Below are positions 8,377-20,801 of a stretch of DNA of 64,000 nucleotides, one piece after another. The DNA lies in contig JANCRA010000061.1 of assembly GCA_024362935.1 (NCBI GenBank), positions 2,356,001 through 2,420,000 on the forward strand, read 5' to 3'. A program made the translations under genes and the position numbers. The notes beneath the pieces were generated by a model. It was given only the letters and a program-made list of their open reading frames with translations. It did not search any database and had not been told where the DNA came from. The DNA comes from Setophaga petechia (taxonomy: Eukaryota > Chordata > Aves > Passeriformes > Parulidae). Each line of letters begins with the position of its first letter. The stretch's first letter is position 1.

Positions 8377-9109
8377 GTAAGTGCCAGTTGTGTGTGGTGC
8401 TGTCTTTAGTGCAAGGCAGAGCTGCAAGTTTTGGAGCAGCCAGCACTTTGCTGTTGCTGGCTGAGGATGCTGGGTGCTGCAGTCCTGGCAGGAGCTCGGG
8501 ATCTCCTGCAGGCAGCGCCCACAGAACTTGGCCTTGGAGCTGTCACGTTGAGGCCGCAAAGGGCCGGTGCCTCTGGGAGAGCATGTGGCTGCTTGGCTCA
8601 GGGAAGCTCTGTCTCTTGGCTTCTGCAGTGCTATGGCCTAGGGCAAAGGAGGTAGTGCTGCAGGTGCCAGGCCTTGGCATGTTTGTTTTCCCAATTTGGA
8701 AAGGTGTCTTTGGTTAGTGGAAACGGTCTGCACTTTCCTTGAGTAGTTCTTCACTTGCACAGTGTGTTTTGGACCAGCTGTCTTTTGGCTTTTGATAAGC
8801 TGCAAGGGCAGGATTGTGTGGTCCATGCAGCTGCAGGGGACCATTCTTGTCCCGTGTGGCCAAAGACACAAAGCGCGGAGTTGCGAAGCCTTCTTGTCAG
8901 GCCACAAGCAGAAGCGGCCAGTTTCTGCTGGTGCATATCTTGGTGCAGTCTGCAGCTTTGGCAAGTGCCTTGGAGCCTGGAGCGGGGGTGAAGCTGCAAG
9001 TCCTTGACCGCTGTCCTGTGTTGCTCGGAAGAGGAAGGCCATCTTGCAATGGTGCCTGCTGGATCTGAAGTGAAATGGGGACCTGTGTGGCTGGGGAGCT
9101 GCGTGGGCC

Positions 9110-9438
9110 AAAAGGACGCAGGGCTGGTGGCCTAGAGCAGCTGAAGATGAGGCAGCGTGTGGCCAGGGGGCCAAGAAGGCCAAGGGCATGGTGGCCTGTG
9201 TCAGCAGCAGTGGGACAGCAGGAGCAGGGCAGTGAGCGTGGCCCTGTGCTGGGCTGTGCTGCGGCCACAGCTGGAGCGCTGTGTGCACTTGTGGGCCCCT
9301 GGCAAGCAGAAAGTCATGGAGGGGCTGCAGCGTGTGCACAGAAGGACAGGAGAGCTGGGCCAGGGGGTGCAGCACAAGGCCAGTGAGGAGGTGCTGAGGG
9401 AGCTCTAGCCTGGACAATGGGAGGCTCTTGAGGGACCT
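9110..9438 (+). mobile_element. CR1 fragment, S form (U4)
   Basis: Longer-left-end CR1 piece as in U3, joined to the S2 version of region A. Confidence 0.83.
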
Positions 9439-10021
9439 GCAGGCAGACTTCCATCCATCGATCCCTACATGACAGCGCTCAGCACAAGGGCTGTTTCCCT
9501 GCCAAGTATGCCCTCACTGCATCCACGGGCTTTTGACACTGGAGTGGGTGACGCTTCTATCTTGTGGTTTGTTGGCTCATTGGTTTCTTAGGAGGAGAAA
9601 GCCTGTTCATTTTCCTCTTTTTCCAGCAAGTTAAGATGTTCCTGCACAATGTTTCCTGCGCTTTTCCAGCTCTGGATGGGATTCTGATCCAGTTTTTAAT
9701 TTTCTACGTCTACAGCAGCGGTAGTAAAGGCGCTGCTGTCGCTTTCCTAGTTTGCCATTTCAGCGCTTTCAAGCAGTAAAAGCTCTGTTTTGCCAAGACA
9801 GCCTTGCTTACTAATAGCAGTCAGAGAGGAAAATCAACTTCATACCCATCTGCAGTGCGGTTGAGTTGGCCCATTTTGATTTGGTGGCTATAACTTAGAA
9901 CCCCTCTGTCACTATGAAATGTTATAAGACATCCTTAGGAGATGTGGTGGTAGGTGTGAAAAGAAATGAGGTTCTACATGCTAGGAAATGGCCTGTCCCT
10001 CATGCTCCTCTCTTCTCACAG

Positions 10022-10153
10022 ATGACTGAACCAAGAGCCATCTCTCCCCTGGCTCCCTCTGCTCCTGGAGAAGAAGCCAAAGAGGAGCAAAGGGAGGTGG
10101 ATGAGCGCCAGCCTCCATCAGTGCTCACACCAGAGCCTGGACATTCTGCACCT
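10022..10153 (+). CDS. U4 E6 exon
   Basis: Intact splice pair; residue 7 is Ile (ATC) instead of Val (GTC), a G to A change at a CpG. Confidence 0.7.
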
Positions 10154-11258
10154 GTAAGTGCCAGTTGTGTGTGGTGCTGTCTTTAGTGCAAGGCAGAGCT
10201 GCAAGTTTTGGAGCAGCCAGCACTTTGCTGTTGCTGGCTGAGGATGCTGGGTGCTGCAGTCCTGGCAGGAGCTCGGGATCTCCTGCATGCAGCGCCCACA
10301 GAACTTGGCCTTGGAGCTGTCACGTTGAGGCCGCAAAGGGCCGGTGCCTCTGGGAGAGCATGTGGCTGCTTGGCTCAGGGAAGCTCTGTCTCTTGGCTTC
10401 TGCAGTGCTATGGCCTAGGGCAAAGGAGGTAGTGCTGCAGGTGCCAGGCCTTGGCATGTTTGTTTTCCCAATTTGGAAAGGTGTCTTTGGTTAGTGGAAA
10501 CGGTCTGCACTTTCCTTGAGTAGTTCTTCACTTGCACAGTGTGTTTTGGACCAGCTGTCTTTTGGCTTTTGATAAGCTGCAAGGGCAGGATTGTGTGGTC
10601 CATGCAGCTGCGGGGGACCATTCTTGTCCCGTGTGGCCAAAGACACAAAGCCCGGAGTTGCGAAGCCTTCTTGTCAGGCCACAAGCAGAAGCGGCCAGTT
10701 TCTGCTGGTGCATATCTTGGTGCAGTCCGCAGCTTTGGCAAGTGCCTTGGAGCCCGGGGTGGGGGTGAAGCTGCAAGTCCTTGACCGCTGTCCCTTGTTG
10801 CTCGGAAGAGGAAGGCCATCTTGCAATGGTGCCTGCTGGATCTGAAGTGAAATGGGCTCCTGTGTGGCCGAGGAGCTGCATGGGCCAAAATGCTGGTCAG
10901 AATTCTCAGCTGACAAAAGAGGGAGAGAAGAAACACCTTGGTCCTCCTCTTGAGGTGACCATAGAGTTTCTCTGATGTCCATCTGAGGATCTTTGCATGC
11001 ATCCTTATCTCCTGAATGACTGGCATTTCTTTCAAGAGTGTGGATGTCAGGAAGGAGAAATGCTGGTGCAGGCCTGAAGAGAACTCCTGAAGTGTCTCTC
11101 ACAAGGAGTGAGCTGACCCAGGAAGCCACCTGCAGCGCCAGGATGGAGCTGTGGGACAGGGCAGGGTGTCAGTCCCTACTGAAAGACAAACAGGACATGG
11201 CAGAAGCCGAGGGAGGCTCTCAGCAGACCCCTGAGAAATGCCACACCCTCCCTGTCAG

Positions 11259-13701
11259 CTACCTGAGAGGCTGTTGGAGCTTCAGTCCCAGATGGCCCCT
11301 GACTGTAGGGCCAGGGTCACTTTGGAATCTGTGCCTCCCCTTGAACACAGAATGACCCAGCAGAGCAGCAGCACAGTGCTTTGGGAACGTGTGAGCCCAG
11401 CAGTCTTTGAGTCTCGGCCCACAAAGCTCATATGGGAAGTTGAAACCCGTCTTCTCTTGCTTTCTGTGCAGGTGCTTCTAGAGAGAGAGCAGGAGCAGAC
11501 TGCCTCATCAGAGATGCCATGCCCGACTCAGGGAGAGCTGTTCCCAGCCCGAGAGCAGGAAGAGCAGCTCAGGCAGCAGGTGGAAGAGCCACAGGAGAAT
11601 GGCCAGGTAAGCCTGACTGGCCAGGTGACAGAGGGAAGGGCAGGAAGAGGGGCACAAACCAGAGCTCTTGGGACTGAGGAGGCCAGGAAGTCCCACAGGC
11701 ACTGCAAGCACAGAGCCTTGGAATGTGCGAGATCAGCACCAGGACAGGATGGTTACAGTGGTAGCAGAGCTGGGCAGGGAAGCAGAAGGAGGCGGCTGAA
11801 TAAACGTGATTTTGAGGCTAAAAGAGGGAAAAGCTGCGTTTGATGGCAGCTCCCAGTCACTTGCTCTGCATTTGTGTGTACAGAAGATCAAGGCAGAGCC
11901 ACAAGCAGAGCTGCCCAAAGCTCAGAGTGCCATCATGGCAGCGAAGAGGAGGAGTGAAGACATCCAAGAGGAGAAGAATCTCCCTATGCAGAGGGGCAAT
12001 CAACAAAAAGAGGTGAATGAAGGAATGGCAGCCACTCCACTCGTGAAACAGAGTCCTTTTTGTTGTTGTTTACAGAAAATTGACGAACAGATGCAGGCAC
12101 GGCTGCAGGAAACTGAGGCTAGGATCAAGGCAAGGAAGAAGAGGCTAGATGAAAAGATTAAAATCATCAAAGAGAAAATTAATCGTCTCCTTCATGAGCA
12201 AAAGGCTCCAGAAAAGCAAGTGAGTGAAATAGCAATAGCCACTGCAGTCACCCAAGGGGTGGTTTCTGCCCTCCTTGCCTTGCCAGTGCAGAGCAGCACA
12301 GGGGTGGGGTGATGCCTCTGAGTGCCATCCTGATGAGGCCTCTATCAGAGCTGCTCTGAAGGACACTTCCTGCTCTGCTGAATCTCAGCTGATGCTCTAG
12401 ACAGTGGCATTACTCCCTTGGCCATTTAGCCAGCAGTCGTCCGAATGAACTCCTTCTGGCTTCTTCCAGGAGACCTTGGTTCTTGAGGTGTTTTTGCTGG
12501 TGAACATGGTCACTCACATAGATTTGGGACACAAGCTACAAACTGTCTGCATCCCTTGTGAATCTGCTCCTGTCCTTTTCTTTGCTTTCTTCCCAGTCGA
12601 TGACTCCTGGCTGACGGGGACAAGCTGTAGTCTCTGACTGCTTTGTTCTGTTTGACTTGAGTGGGAAGTGTCGCCATCCTACCTGGCAGCCTGCAAAGGC
12701 TTCCAGCAAATGACGGGCAACCAAGAGCCCCGAGGCTGGCATGGTGGCCTGTGTCAGCAGCAGTGGGGCAGCAGGAGCAGGGCAGTGAGCGTGGCCCTGT
12801 GCTGGGCTGCGCTGCGGCCACAGCTGGAGTGCTGTGTGCGCTTGTGGGCCCCTGGCAAGCAGAAAGTCATGGAGGGGCTGCAGCGTGTGCACAGAAGGAC
12901 AGGGGAGCTGGGCCAGGGGGTGCAGCACAAGGCCAGTGAGGAGGTGCTGAGGGAGCTCTAGCCTGGACAATGGGAGGCTCTTGAGGGACCTGCAGGCAGA
13001 CTTCCATCAATGCCTGCATGACAAGGCTCAGCACAAGAGCTGTTTCACCATCAAACATCCCCTCACTGCATCCAAGGGCTTTACATACGTGAGTGGGTGG
13101 CACTTCCATCTTGTGGTTTGTTGGCTTGTGGTTTTGCTAGGAGGAGAAGGCCTGTTCATTTGCCTCTTTTTCCAGCAAGCAAAGATGCTTCTGCACAATG
13201 TTCCCTGCCCTTTTCCAGCCCTGGAGGGGATTCTGATTCAGTTTTAGTTTTCCACCTCTGCAGCAGCTGTAGCAAAGGCGTTGCTGTTGCTTTCCTAGTT
13301 TTCCATTTCAGCGCTTGCGAGCACTAAAAGCTCGGTTTTTCCTAAACGACCTTGCTTACTGATGGCAGCCAGGGAGGAAAATCAACTTCAAATCCATCCA
13401 GAGTTCTGTTGCATTGGCCCATTTTAATTTGGTGGCTATAACTTAGAACCCCTCTGTCACTATGAAATAGGATGATTTTTCCTTAGAAGATGTGGTGGTA
13501 GATGTGAAAAGAAATGAGGTTCTACATGCTAGGAAATGGCCCGTCCCTCATGCTCCTCTCTTCTCACAGATGACTGAACCAAGAGCCGTCTCTCCCCTGG
13601 CTCCCTCTGCTCCTGGAGAAGAAGCCAAAGAGGAGCAAAGGGAGGTGGATGAGCGCCAGCCTCCATCAGTGCTCACACCAGAGCCTGGACATTCTGCACC
13701 T
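11259..13701 (+). CDS. U5 exon cassette E0-E3 and E6
   Basis: E0 11259-11390, E1 11472-11606, E2 11884-12012, E3 12076-12219 (residue 37 Arg), E6 13570-13701. All splice dinucleotides intact. Confidence 0.65.
12738..12991 (+). mobile_element. CR1 fragment, L form (U5)
   Basis: Short-left-end CR1 piece in frame with the E5 remnant. Confidence 0.83.
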
Positions 13702-14804
13702 GTAAGTGCCAGTTGTGTGTGGTGCTGTCTTTAGTGCAAGGCAGAGCTGCAAGTTTTGGAGCAGCCAGCACTTTGCTGTTGCTGGCTGAGGATGCTGGGT
13801 GCTGCAGTCCTGGCAGGAGCTCGGGATCTCCTGCAGGCAGCGCCCACAGAACTTGGCCTTGGAGCTGTCACGTTGAGGCCGCAAAGGGCCGGTGCCTCTG
13901 GGAGAGCATGTGGCTGCTTGGCTCAGGGAAGCTCTGTCTCTTGGCTTCTGCAGTGCTATGGCCTAGGGCAAAGGAGGTAGTGCTGCAGGTGCCAGGCCTT
14001 GGCATGTTTGTTTTCCCAATTTGGAAAGGTGTCTTTGGTTAGTGGAAACGGTCTGCACTTTCCTTGAGTAGTTCTTCACTTGCACAGTGTGTTTTGGACC
14101 AGCTGTCTTTTGGCTTTTGATAAGCTGCAAGGGCAGGATTGTGTGGTCCATGCAGCTGCGGGGGACCATTCTTGTCCCGTGTGGCCAAAGACACAAAGCG
14201 CGGAGTTGCGAAGCCTTCTTGTCAGGCCACAAGCAGAAGCGGCCAGTTTCTGCTGGTGCATATCTTGGTGCAGTCTGCAGCTTTGGCAAGTGCCTTGGAG
14301 CCTGGAGCGGGGGTGAAGCTGCAAGTCCTTGACCGCTGTCCTGTGTTGCTCGGAAGAGGAAGGCCATCTTGCAATGGTGCCTGCTGGATCTGAAGTGAAA
14401 TGGGCTCCTGTGTGGCCGAGGAGCTGCATGGGCCAAAATGCTAGTCAGAATTCTCAGCTGACAAAAGAGGGAGAAGAAACACCTTGGTCCTCCTCTTGAG
14501 GTGACCATAGAGTTTCTCTGATGTCCATCTGAGGATCTTTGCATGCATCCTTATCTCCTGAATGACTGGCATTTCTTTCAAGAGTGTGGATGTCAGGAAG
14601 GAGAAATGCTGGTGCAGGCCTGAAGAGAACTCCTGAAGTGTCTCTCACAAGGAGTGAGCTGACCCAGGAAGCCACCTGCAGCGCCAGGATGGAGCTGTGG
14701 GACAGGGCAGGGTGTCAATCCCTACTGAAAGACAAACAGGACATGGCAGAAGCCGAGGGAGGCTCTCAGCAGACCCCTGAGAAATGCCACACCCTCCCTG
14801 TCAG

Positions 14805-17247
14805 CTACCTGAGAGGCTGTTGGAGCTTCAGTCCCAGATGGCCCCTGACTGTAGGGCCAGGGTCACTTTGGAATCTGTGCCTCCCCTTGAACACAGAATG
14901 ACCCAGCAGAGCAGCAGCACAGTGCTTTGGGAACGTGTGAGCCCAGCAGTCTTTGAGTCTCGGCCCACAAAGCTCATATGGGAAGTTGAAACCCGTCTTC
15001 TCTTGCTTTCTGTGCAGGTGCTTCTAGAGAGAGAGCAGGAGCAGACTGCCTCATCAGAGATGCCATGCCCGACTCAGGGAGAGCTGTTCCCAGCCCGAGA
15101 GCAGGAAGAGCAGCTCAGGCAGCAGGTGGAAGAGCCACAGGAGAATGGCCAGGTAAGCCTGACTGGCCAGGTGACAGAGGGAAGGGCAGGAAGAGGGGCA
15201 CAAACCAGAGCTCTTGGGACTGAGGAGGCCAGGAAGTCCCACAGGCACTGCAAGCACAGAGCCTTGGAATGTGCGAGATCAGCACCAGGACAGGATGGTT
15301 ACAGTGGTAGCAGAGCTGGGCAGGGAAGCAGAAGGAGGCGGCTGAATAAACGTGATTTTGAGGCTAAAAGAGGGAAAAGCTGCGTTTGATGGCAGCTCCC
15401 AGTCACTTGCTCTGCATTTGTGTGTACAGAAGATCAAGGCAGAGCCACAAGCAGAGCTGCCCAAAGCTCAGAGTGCCATCATGGCAGCGAAGAGGAGGAG
15501 TGAAGACATCCAAGAGGAGAAGAATCTCCCTATGCAGAGGGGCAATCAACAAAAAGAGGTGAATGAAGGAATGGCAGCCACTCCACTCGTGAAACAGAGT
15601 CCTTTTTGTTGTTGTTTACAGAAAATTGACGAACAGATGCAGGCACGGCTGCAGGAAACTGAGGCTAGGATCAAGGCAAGGAAGAAGAGGCTAGATGAAA
15701 AGATTAAAATCATCAAAGAGAAAATTAATCGTCTCCTTCATGAGCAAAAGGCTCCAGAAAAGCAAGTGAGTGAAATAGCAATAGCCACTGCAGTCACCCA
15801 AGGGGTGGTTTCTGCCCTCCTTGCCTTGCCAGTGCAGAGCAGCACAGGGGTGGGGTGATGCCTCTGAGTGCCATCCTGATGAGGCCTCTATCAGAGCTGC
15901 TCTGAAGGACACTTCCTGCTCTGCTGAATCTCAGCTGATGCTCTAGACAGTGGCATTACTCCCTTGGCCATTTAGCCAGCAGTCGTCCGAATGAACTCCT
16001 TCTGGCTTCTTCCAGGAGACCTTGGTTCTTGAGGTGTTTTTGCTGGTGAACATGGTCACTCACATAGATTTGGGACACAAGCTACAAACTGTCTGCATCC
16101 CTTGTGAATCTGCTCCTGTCCTTTTCTTTGCTTTCTTCCCAGTCGATGACTCCTGGCTGACGGGGACAAGCTGTAGTCTCTGACTGCTTTGTTCTGTTTG
16201 ACTTGAGTGGGAAGTGTCGCCATCCTACCTGGCAGCCTGCAAAGGCTTCCAGCAAATGACGGGCAACCAAGAGCCCCGAGGCTGGCATGGTGGCCTGTGT
16301 CAGCAGCAGTGGGGCAGCAGGAGCAGGGCAGTGAGCGTGGCCCTGTGCTGGGCTGCGCTGCGGCCACAGCTGGAGTGCTGTGTGCGCTTGTGGGCCCCTG
16401 GCAAGCAGAAAGTCATGGAGGGGCTGCAGCGTGTGCACAGAAGGACAGGGGAGCTGGGCCAGGGGGTGCAGCACAAGGCCAGTGAGGAGGTGCTGAGGGA
16501 GCTCTAGCCTGGACAATGGGAGGCTCTTGAGGGACCTGCAGGCAGACTTCCATCAATGCCTGCATGACAAGGCTCAGCACAAGAGCTGTTTCACCATCAA
16601 ACATCCCCTCACTGCATCCAAGGGCTTTACATACGTGAGTGGGTGGCACTTCCATCTTGTGGTTTGTTGGCTTGTGGTTTTGCTAGGAGGAGAAGGCCTG
16701 TTCATTTGCCTCTTTTTCCAGCAAGCAAAGATGCTTCTGCACAACGTTCCCTGCCCTTTTCCAGCCCTGGAGGGGATTCTGATTCAGTTTTAGTTTTCCA
16801 CCTCTGCAGCAGCTGTAGCAAAGGCGTTGCTGTTGCTTTCCTAGTTTTCCATTTCAGCGCTTGCGAGCACTAAAAGCTCGGATTTTCCTAAACGACCTTG
16901 CTTACTGATGGCAGCCAGGGAGGAAAATCAACTTCAAATCCATCCAGAGTTCTGTTGCATTGGCCCATTTTAATTTGGTGGCTATAACTTAGAACCCCTC
17001 TGTCACTATGAAATAGGATGATTTTTCCTTAGAAGATGTGGTGGTAGATGTGAAAAGAAATGAGGTTCTACATGCTAGGAAATGGCCCGTCCCTCATGCT
17101 CCTCTCTTCTCACAGATGACTGAACCAAGAGCCGTCTCTCCCCTGGCTCCCTCTGCTCCTGGAGAAGAAGCCAAAGAGGAGCAAAGGGAGGTGGATGAGC
17201 GCCAGCCTCCATCAGTGCTCACACCAGAGCCTGGACATTCTGCACCT
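14805..17247 (+). CDS. U6 exon cassette E0-E3 and E6
   Basis: E0 14805-14936, E1 15018-15152, E2 15430-15558, E3 15622-15765 (residue 37 Arg), E6 17116-17247. Splice dinucleotides intact. Confidence 0.65.
16284..16537 (+). mobile_element. CR1 fragment, L form (U6)
   Basis: Short-left-end CR1 piece joined to the E5 remnant. Confidence 0.83.
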
Positions 17248-17980
17248 GTAAGTGCCAGTTGCGTGTGGTGCTGTCTTTAGTGCAAGGCAGAGCTGCAAGT
17301 TTTGGAGCAGCCAGCACTTTGCTGTTGCTGGCTGAGGATGCTGGGTGCTGCAGTCCTGGCAGGAGCTCGGGATCTCCTGCAGGCAGCGCCCACAGAACTT
17401 GGCCTTGGAGCTGTCACGTTGAGGCCGCAAAGGGCCGGTGCCTCTGGGAGAGCATGTGGCTGCTTGGCTCAGGGAAGCTCTGTCTCTTGGCTTCTGCAGT
17501 GCTATGGCCTAGGGCAAAGGAGGTAGTGCTGCAGGTGCCAGGCCTTGGCATGTTTGTTTTCCCAATTTGGAAAGGTGTCTTTGGTTAGTGGAAACGGTCT
17601 GCACTTTCCTTGACTAGTTCTTCACTTGCACAGTGTGTTTTGGACCAGCTGTCTTTTGGCTTTTGATAAGCTGCAAGGGCAGGATTGTGTGGTCCATGCA
17701 GCTGCGGGGGACCATTCTTGTCCCGTGTGGCCAAAGACACAAAGCCCGGAGTTGCGAAGCCTTCTTGTCAGGCCACAAGCAGAAGCGGCCAGTTTCTGCT
17801 GGTGCATATCTTGGTGCAGTCTGCAGCTTTGGCAAGTGCCTTGGAGCCTGGAGCGGGGGTGAAGCTGCAAGTCCTTGACCGCTGTCCTGTGTTGCTCGGA
17901 AGAGGAAGGCCATCTTGCAATGGTGCCTGCTGGATCTGAAGTGAAATGGGGACCTGTGTGGCTGGGGAGCTGCGTGGGCC

Positions 17981-18309
17981 AAAAGGACGCAGGGCTGGTG
18001 GCCTAGAGCAGCTGAAGATGAGGCAGCGTGTGGCCAGGGGGCCAAGAAGGCCAAGGGCATGGTGGCCTGTGTCAGCAGCAGTGGGACAGCAGGAGCAGGG
18101 CAGTGAGCGTGGCCCTGTGCTGGGCTGTGCTGCGGCCACAGCTGGAGCGCTGTGTGCACTTGTGGGCCCCTGGCAAGCAGAAAGTCATGGAGGGGCTGCA
18201 GCATGTGCACAGAAGGACAGGAGAGCTGGGCCAGGGGGTGCAGCACAAGGCCAGTGAGGAGGTGCTGAGGGAGCTCTAGCCTGGACAATGGGAGGCTCTT
18301 GAGGGACCT
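17981..18309 (+). mobile_element. CR1 fragment, S form (U7)
   Basis: Longer-left-end piece with a private CGTG to CATG change near 18202 (Arg to His in the relic frame). Confidence 0.83.
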
Positions 18310-18892
18310 GCAGGCAGACTTCCATCCATCGATCCCTACATGACAGCGCTCAGCACAAGGGCTGTTTCCCTGCCAAGTATGCCCTCACTGCATCCACGGG
18401 CTTTTGACACTGGAGTGGGTGACGCTTCTATCTTGTGGTTTGTTGGCTCATTGGTTTCTTAGGAGGAGAAAGCCTGTTCATTTTCCTCTTTTTCCAGCAA
18501 GTTAAGATGTTCCTGCACAATGTTTCCTGCGCTTTTCCAGCTCTGGATGGGATTCTGATCCAGTTTTTAATTTTCTGCGTCTACAGCAGGGGTAGTAAAG
18601 GCGCTGCTGTCGCTTTCCTAGTTTGCCATTTCAGCGCTTTCAAGCAGTAAAAGCTCTGTTTTGCCAAGACAGCCTTGCTTACTAATAGCAGTCAGAGAGG
18701 AAAATCAACTTCATACCCATCTGCAGTGCGGTTGAGTTGGCCCATTTTGATTTGGTAGCTGTGACTTAGAAACCCTCTGTCACTATGAAATGTTATAAGA
18801 CATCCTTAGGAGATGTGGTGGTAGATGTGAAAAGAAATGAGGTTCTACATGCTAGGAAATGGCCCGTCCCTCATGCTCCTCTCTTCTCACAG

Positions 18893-19024
18893 ATGACTGA
18901 ACCAAGAGCCGTCTCTCCCCTGGCTCCCTCTGCTCCTGGAGAAGAAGCCAAAGAGGAGCAAAGGGAGGTGGATGAGCGCCAGCCTCCATCAGTGCTCACA
19001 CCAGAGCCTGGACATTCTGCACCT
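18893..19024 (+). CDS. U7 E6 exon
   Basis: Standard 44-codon E6 with intact acceptor and GTAAGT donor. Confidence 0.7.
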
Positions 19025-19757
19025 GTAAGTGCCAGTTGCGTGTGGTGCTGTCTTTAGTGCAAGGCAGAGCTGCAAGTTTTGGAGCAGCCAGCACTTTGCT
19101 GTTGCTGGCTGAGGATGCTGGGTGCTGCAGTCCTGGCAGGAGCTCGGGATCTCCTGCATGCAGCGCCCACAGAACTTGGCCTTGGAGCTGTCACGTTGAG
19201 GCCGCAAAGGGCCGGTGCCTCTGGGAGAGCATGTGGCTGCTTGGCTCAGGGAAGCTCTGTCTCTTGGCTTCTGCAGTGCTATGGCCTAGGGCAAAGGAGG
19301 TAGTGCTGCAGGTGCCAGGCCTTGGCATGTTTGTTTTCCCAATTTGGAAAGGTGTCTTTGGTTAGTGGAAACGGTCTGCACTTTCCTTGAGTAGTTCTTC
19401 ACTTGCACAGTGTGTTTTGGACCAGCTGTCTTTTGGCTTTTGATAAGCTGCAAGGGCAGGATTGTGTGGTCCATGCAGCTGCGGGGGACCATTCTTGTCC
19501 CGTGTGGCCAAAGACACAAAGCCCGGAGTTGCGAAGCCTTCTTGTCAGGCCACAAGCAGAAGCGGCCAGTTTCTGCTGGTGCATATCTTGGTGCAGTCTG
19601 CAGCTTTGGCAAGTGCCTTGGAGCCTGGAGCGGGGGTGAAGCTGCAAGTCCTTGACCGCTGTCCTGTGTTGCTCGGAAGAGGAAGGCCATCTTGCAATGG
19701 TGCCTGCTGGATCTGAAGTGAAATGGGGACCTGTGTGGCTGGGGAGCTGCGTGGGCC

Positions 19758-20086
19758 AAAAGGACGCAGGGCTGGTGGCCTAGAGCAGCTGAAGATGAGG
19801 CAGCGTGTGGCCAGGGGGCCAAGAAGGCCAAGGGCATGGTGGCCTGTGTCAGCAGCAGTGGGACAGCAGGAGCAGGGCAGTGAGCGTGGCCCTGTGCTGG
19901 GCTGTGCTGCGGCCACAGCTGGAGCGCTGTGTGCACTTGTGGGCCCCTGGCAAGCAGAAAGTCATGGAGGGGCTGCAGCGTGTGCACAGAAGGACAGGAG
20001 AGCTGGGCCAGGGGGTGCAGCACAAGGCCAGTGAGGAGGTGCTGAGGGAGCTCTAGCCTGGACAATGGGAGGCTCTTGAGGGACCT
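19758..20086 (+). mobile_element. CR1 fragment, S form (U8)
   Basis: Longer-left-end CR1 piece, S2 junction. Confidence 0.83.
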
Positions 20087-20669
20087 GCAGGCAGACTTCC
20101 ATCCATCGATCCCTACATGACAGCGCTCAGCACAAGGGCTGTTTCCCTGCCAAGTATGCCCTCACTGCATCCACGGGCTTTTGACACTGGAGTGGGTGAC
20201 GCTTCTATCTTGTGGTTTGTTGGCTCATTGGTTTCTTAGGAGGAGAAAGCCTGTTCATTTTCCTCTTTTTCCAGCAAGTTAAGATGTTCCTGCACAATGT
20301 TTCCTGCGCTTTTCCAGCTCTGGATGGGATTCTGATCCAGTTTTTAATTTTCTGCGTCTACAGCAGGGGTAGTAAAGGCGCTGCTGTCGCTTTCCTAGTT
20401 TGCCATTTCAGCGCTTTCAAGCAGTAAAAGCTCTGTTTTGCCAAGACAGCCTTGCTTACTAATAGCAGTCAGAGAGGAAAATCAACTTCATACCCATCTG
20501 CAGTGCGGTTGAGTTGGCCCATTTTGATTTGGTAGCTGTGACTTAGAAACCCTCTGTCACTATGAAATGTTATAAGACATCCTTAGGAGATGTGGTGGTA
20601 GATGTGAAAAGAAATGAGGTTCTACATGCTAGGAAATGGCCTGTCCCTCATGCTCCTCTCTTCTCACAG

Positions 20670-20801
20670 ATGACTGAACCAAGAGCCGTCTCTCCCCTGG
20701 CTCCCTCTGCTCCTGGAGAAGAAGCCAAAGAGGAGCAAAGGGAGGTGGATGAGCGCCAGCCTCCATCAGTGCTCACACCAGAGCCTGGACATTCTGCACC
20801 T
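20670..20801 (+). CDS. U8 E6 exon
   Basis: Standard 44-codon E6 with intact splice pair. Confidence 0.7.

Larger units (their letters stand above)
6985..8761 (+). repeat. U3, short unit, S1 subtype
   Basis: 1777 bp. Region A is L-like up to the CR1 joint (GGCTCCTGTGTGGCCGAGG), which defines S1 units (U3, U10, U13, U14). Carries the most divergent E6 in the array. Confidence 0.97.
8762..10538 (+). repeat. U4, short unit, S2 subtype
   Basis: 1777 bp. S2 units have GGGGACCTGTGTGGCTGGGG and GAGCTGCGTGGG before the CR1 joint. The tail carries CTGCATGCAGCG near 10284, shared only with U7. Confidence 0.97.
10539..14086 (+). repeat. U5, long unit
   Basis: 3548 bp; the extra 2 bp are the GA duplication near 10920 shared with U1. 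First L unit from the left with the Arg allele of E3 codon 37. Confidence 0.97.
14087..17632 (+). repeat. U6, long unit
   Basis: 3546 bp. Shares TGCTAGTCAG (near 14440) and GGTGTCAATC (14711) with U9, 7100 bp away. The tail has a private TTGACTAGTTC near 17610. Confidence 0.97.
17633..19409 (+). repeat. U7, short unit, S2 subtype
   Basis: Shares TTCTGCGTCTACAGCAGGGG in the post-CR1 spacer (near 18573) with its neighbour U8 only, and the CTGCATGCAGCG tail variant (near 19155) with U4. Confidence 0.97.

Noticed and set aside
3439..8761. L length being almost exactly twice S (3546 against 1777), suggesting L is a dimer of S
   Set aside because: The L-specific 1.77 kb has no visible similarity to S sequence; the 2:1 ratio appears accidental.
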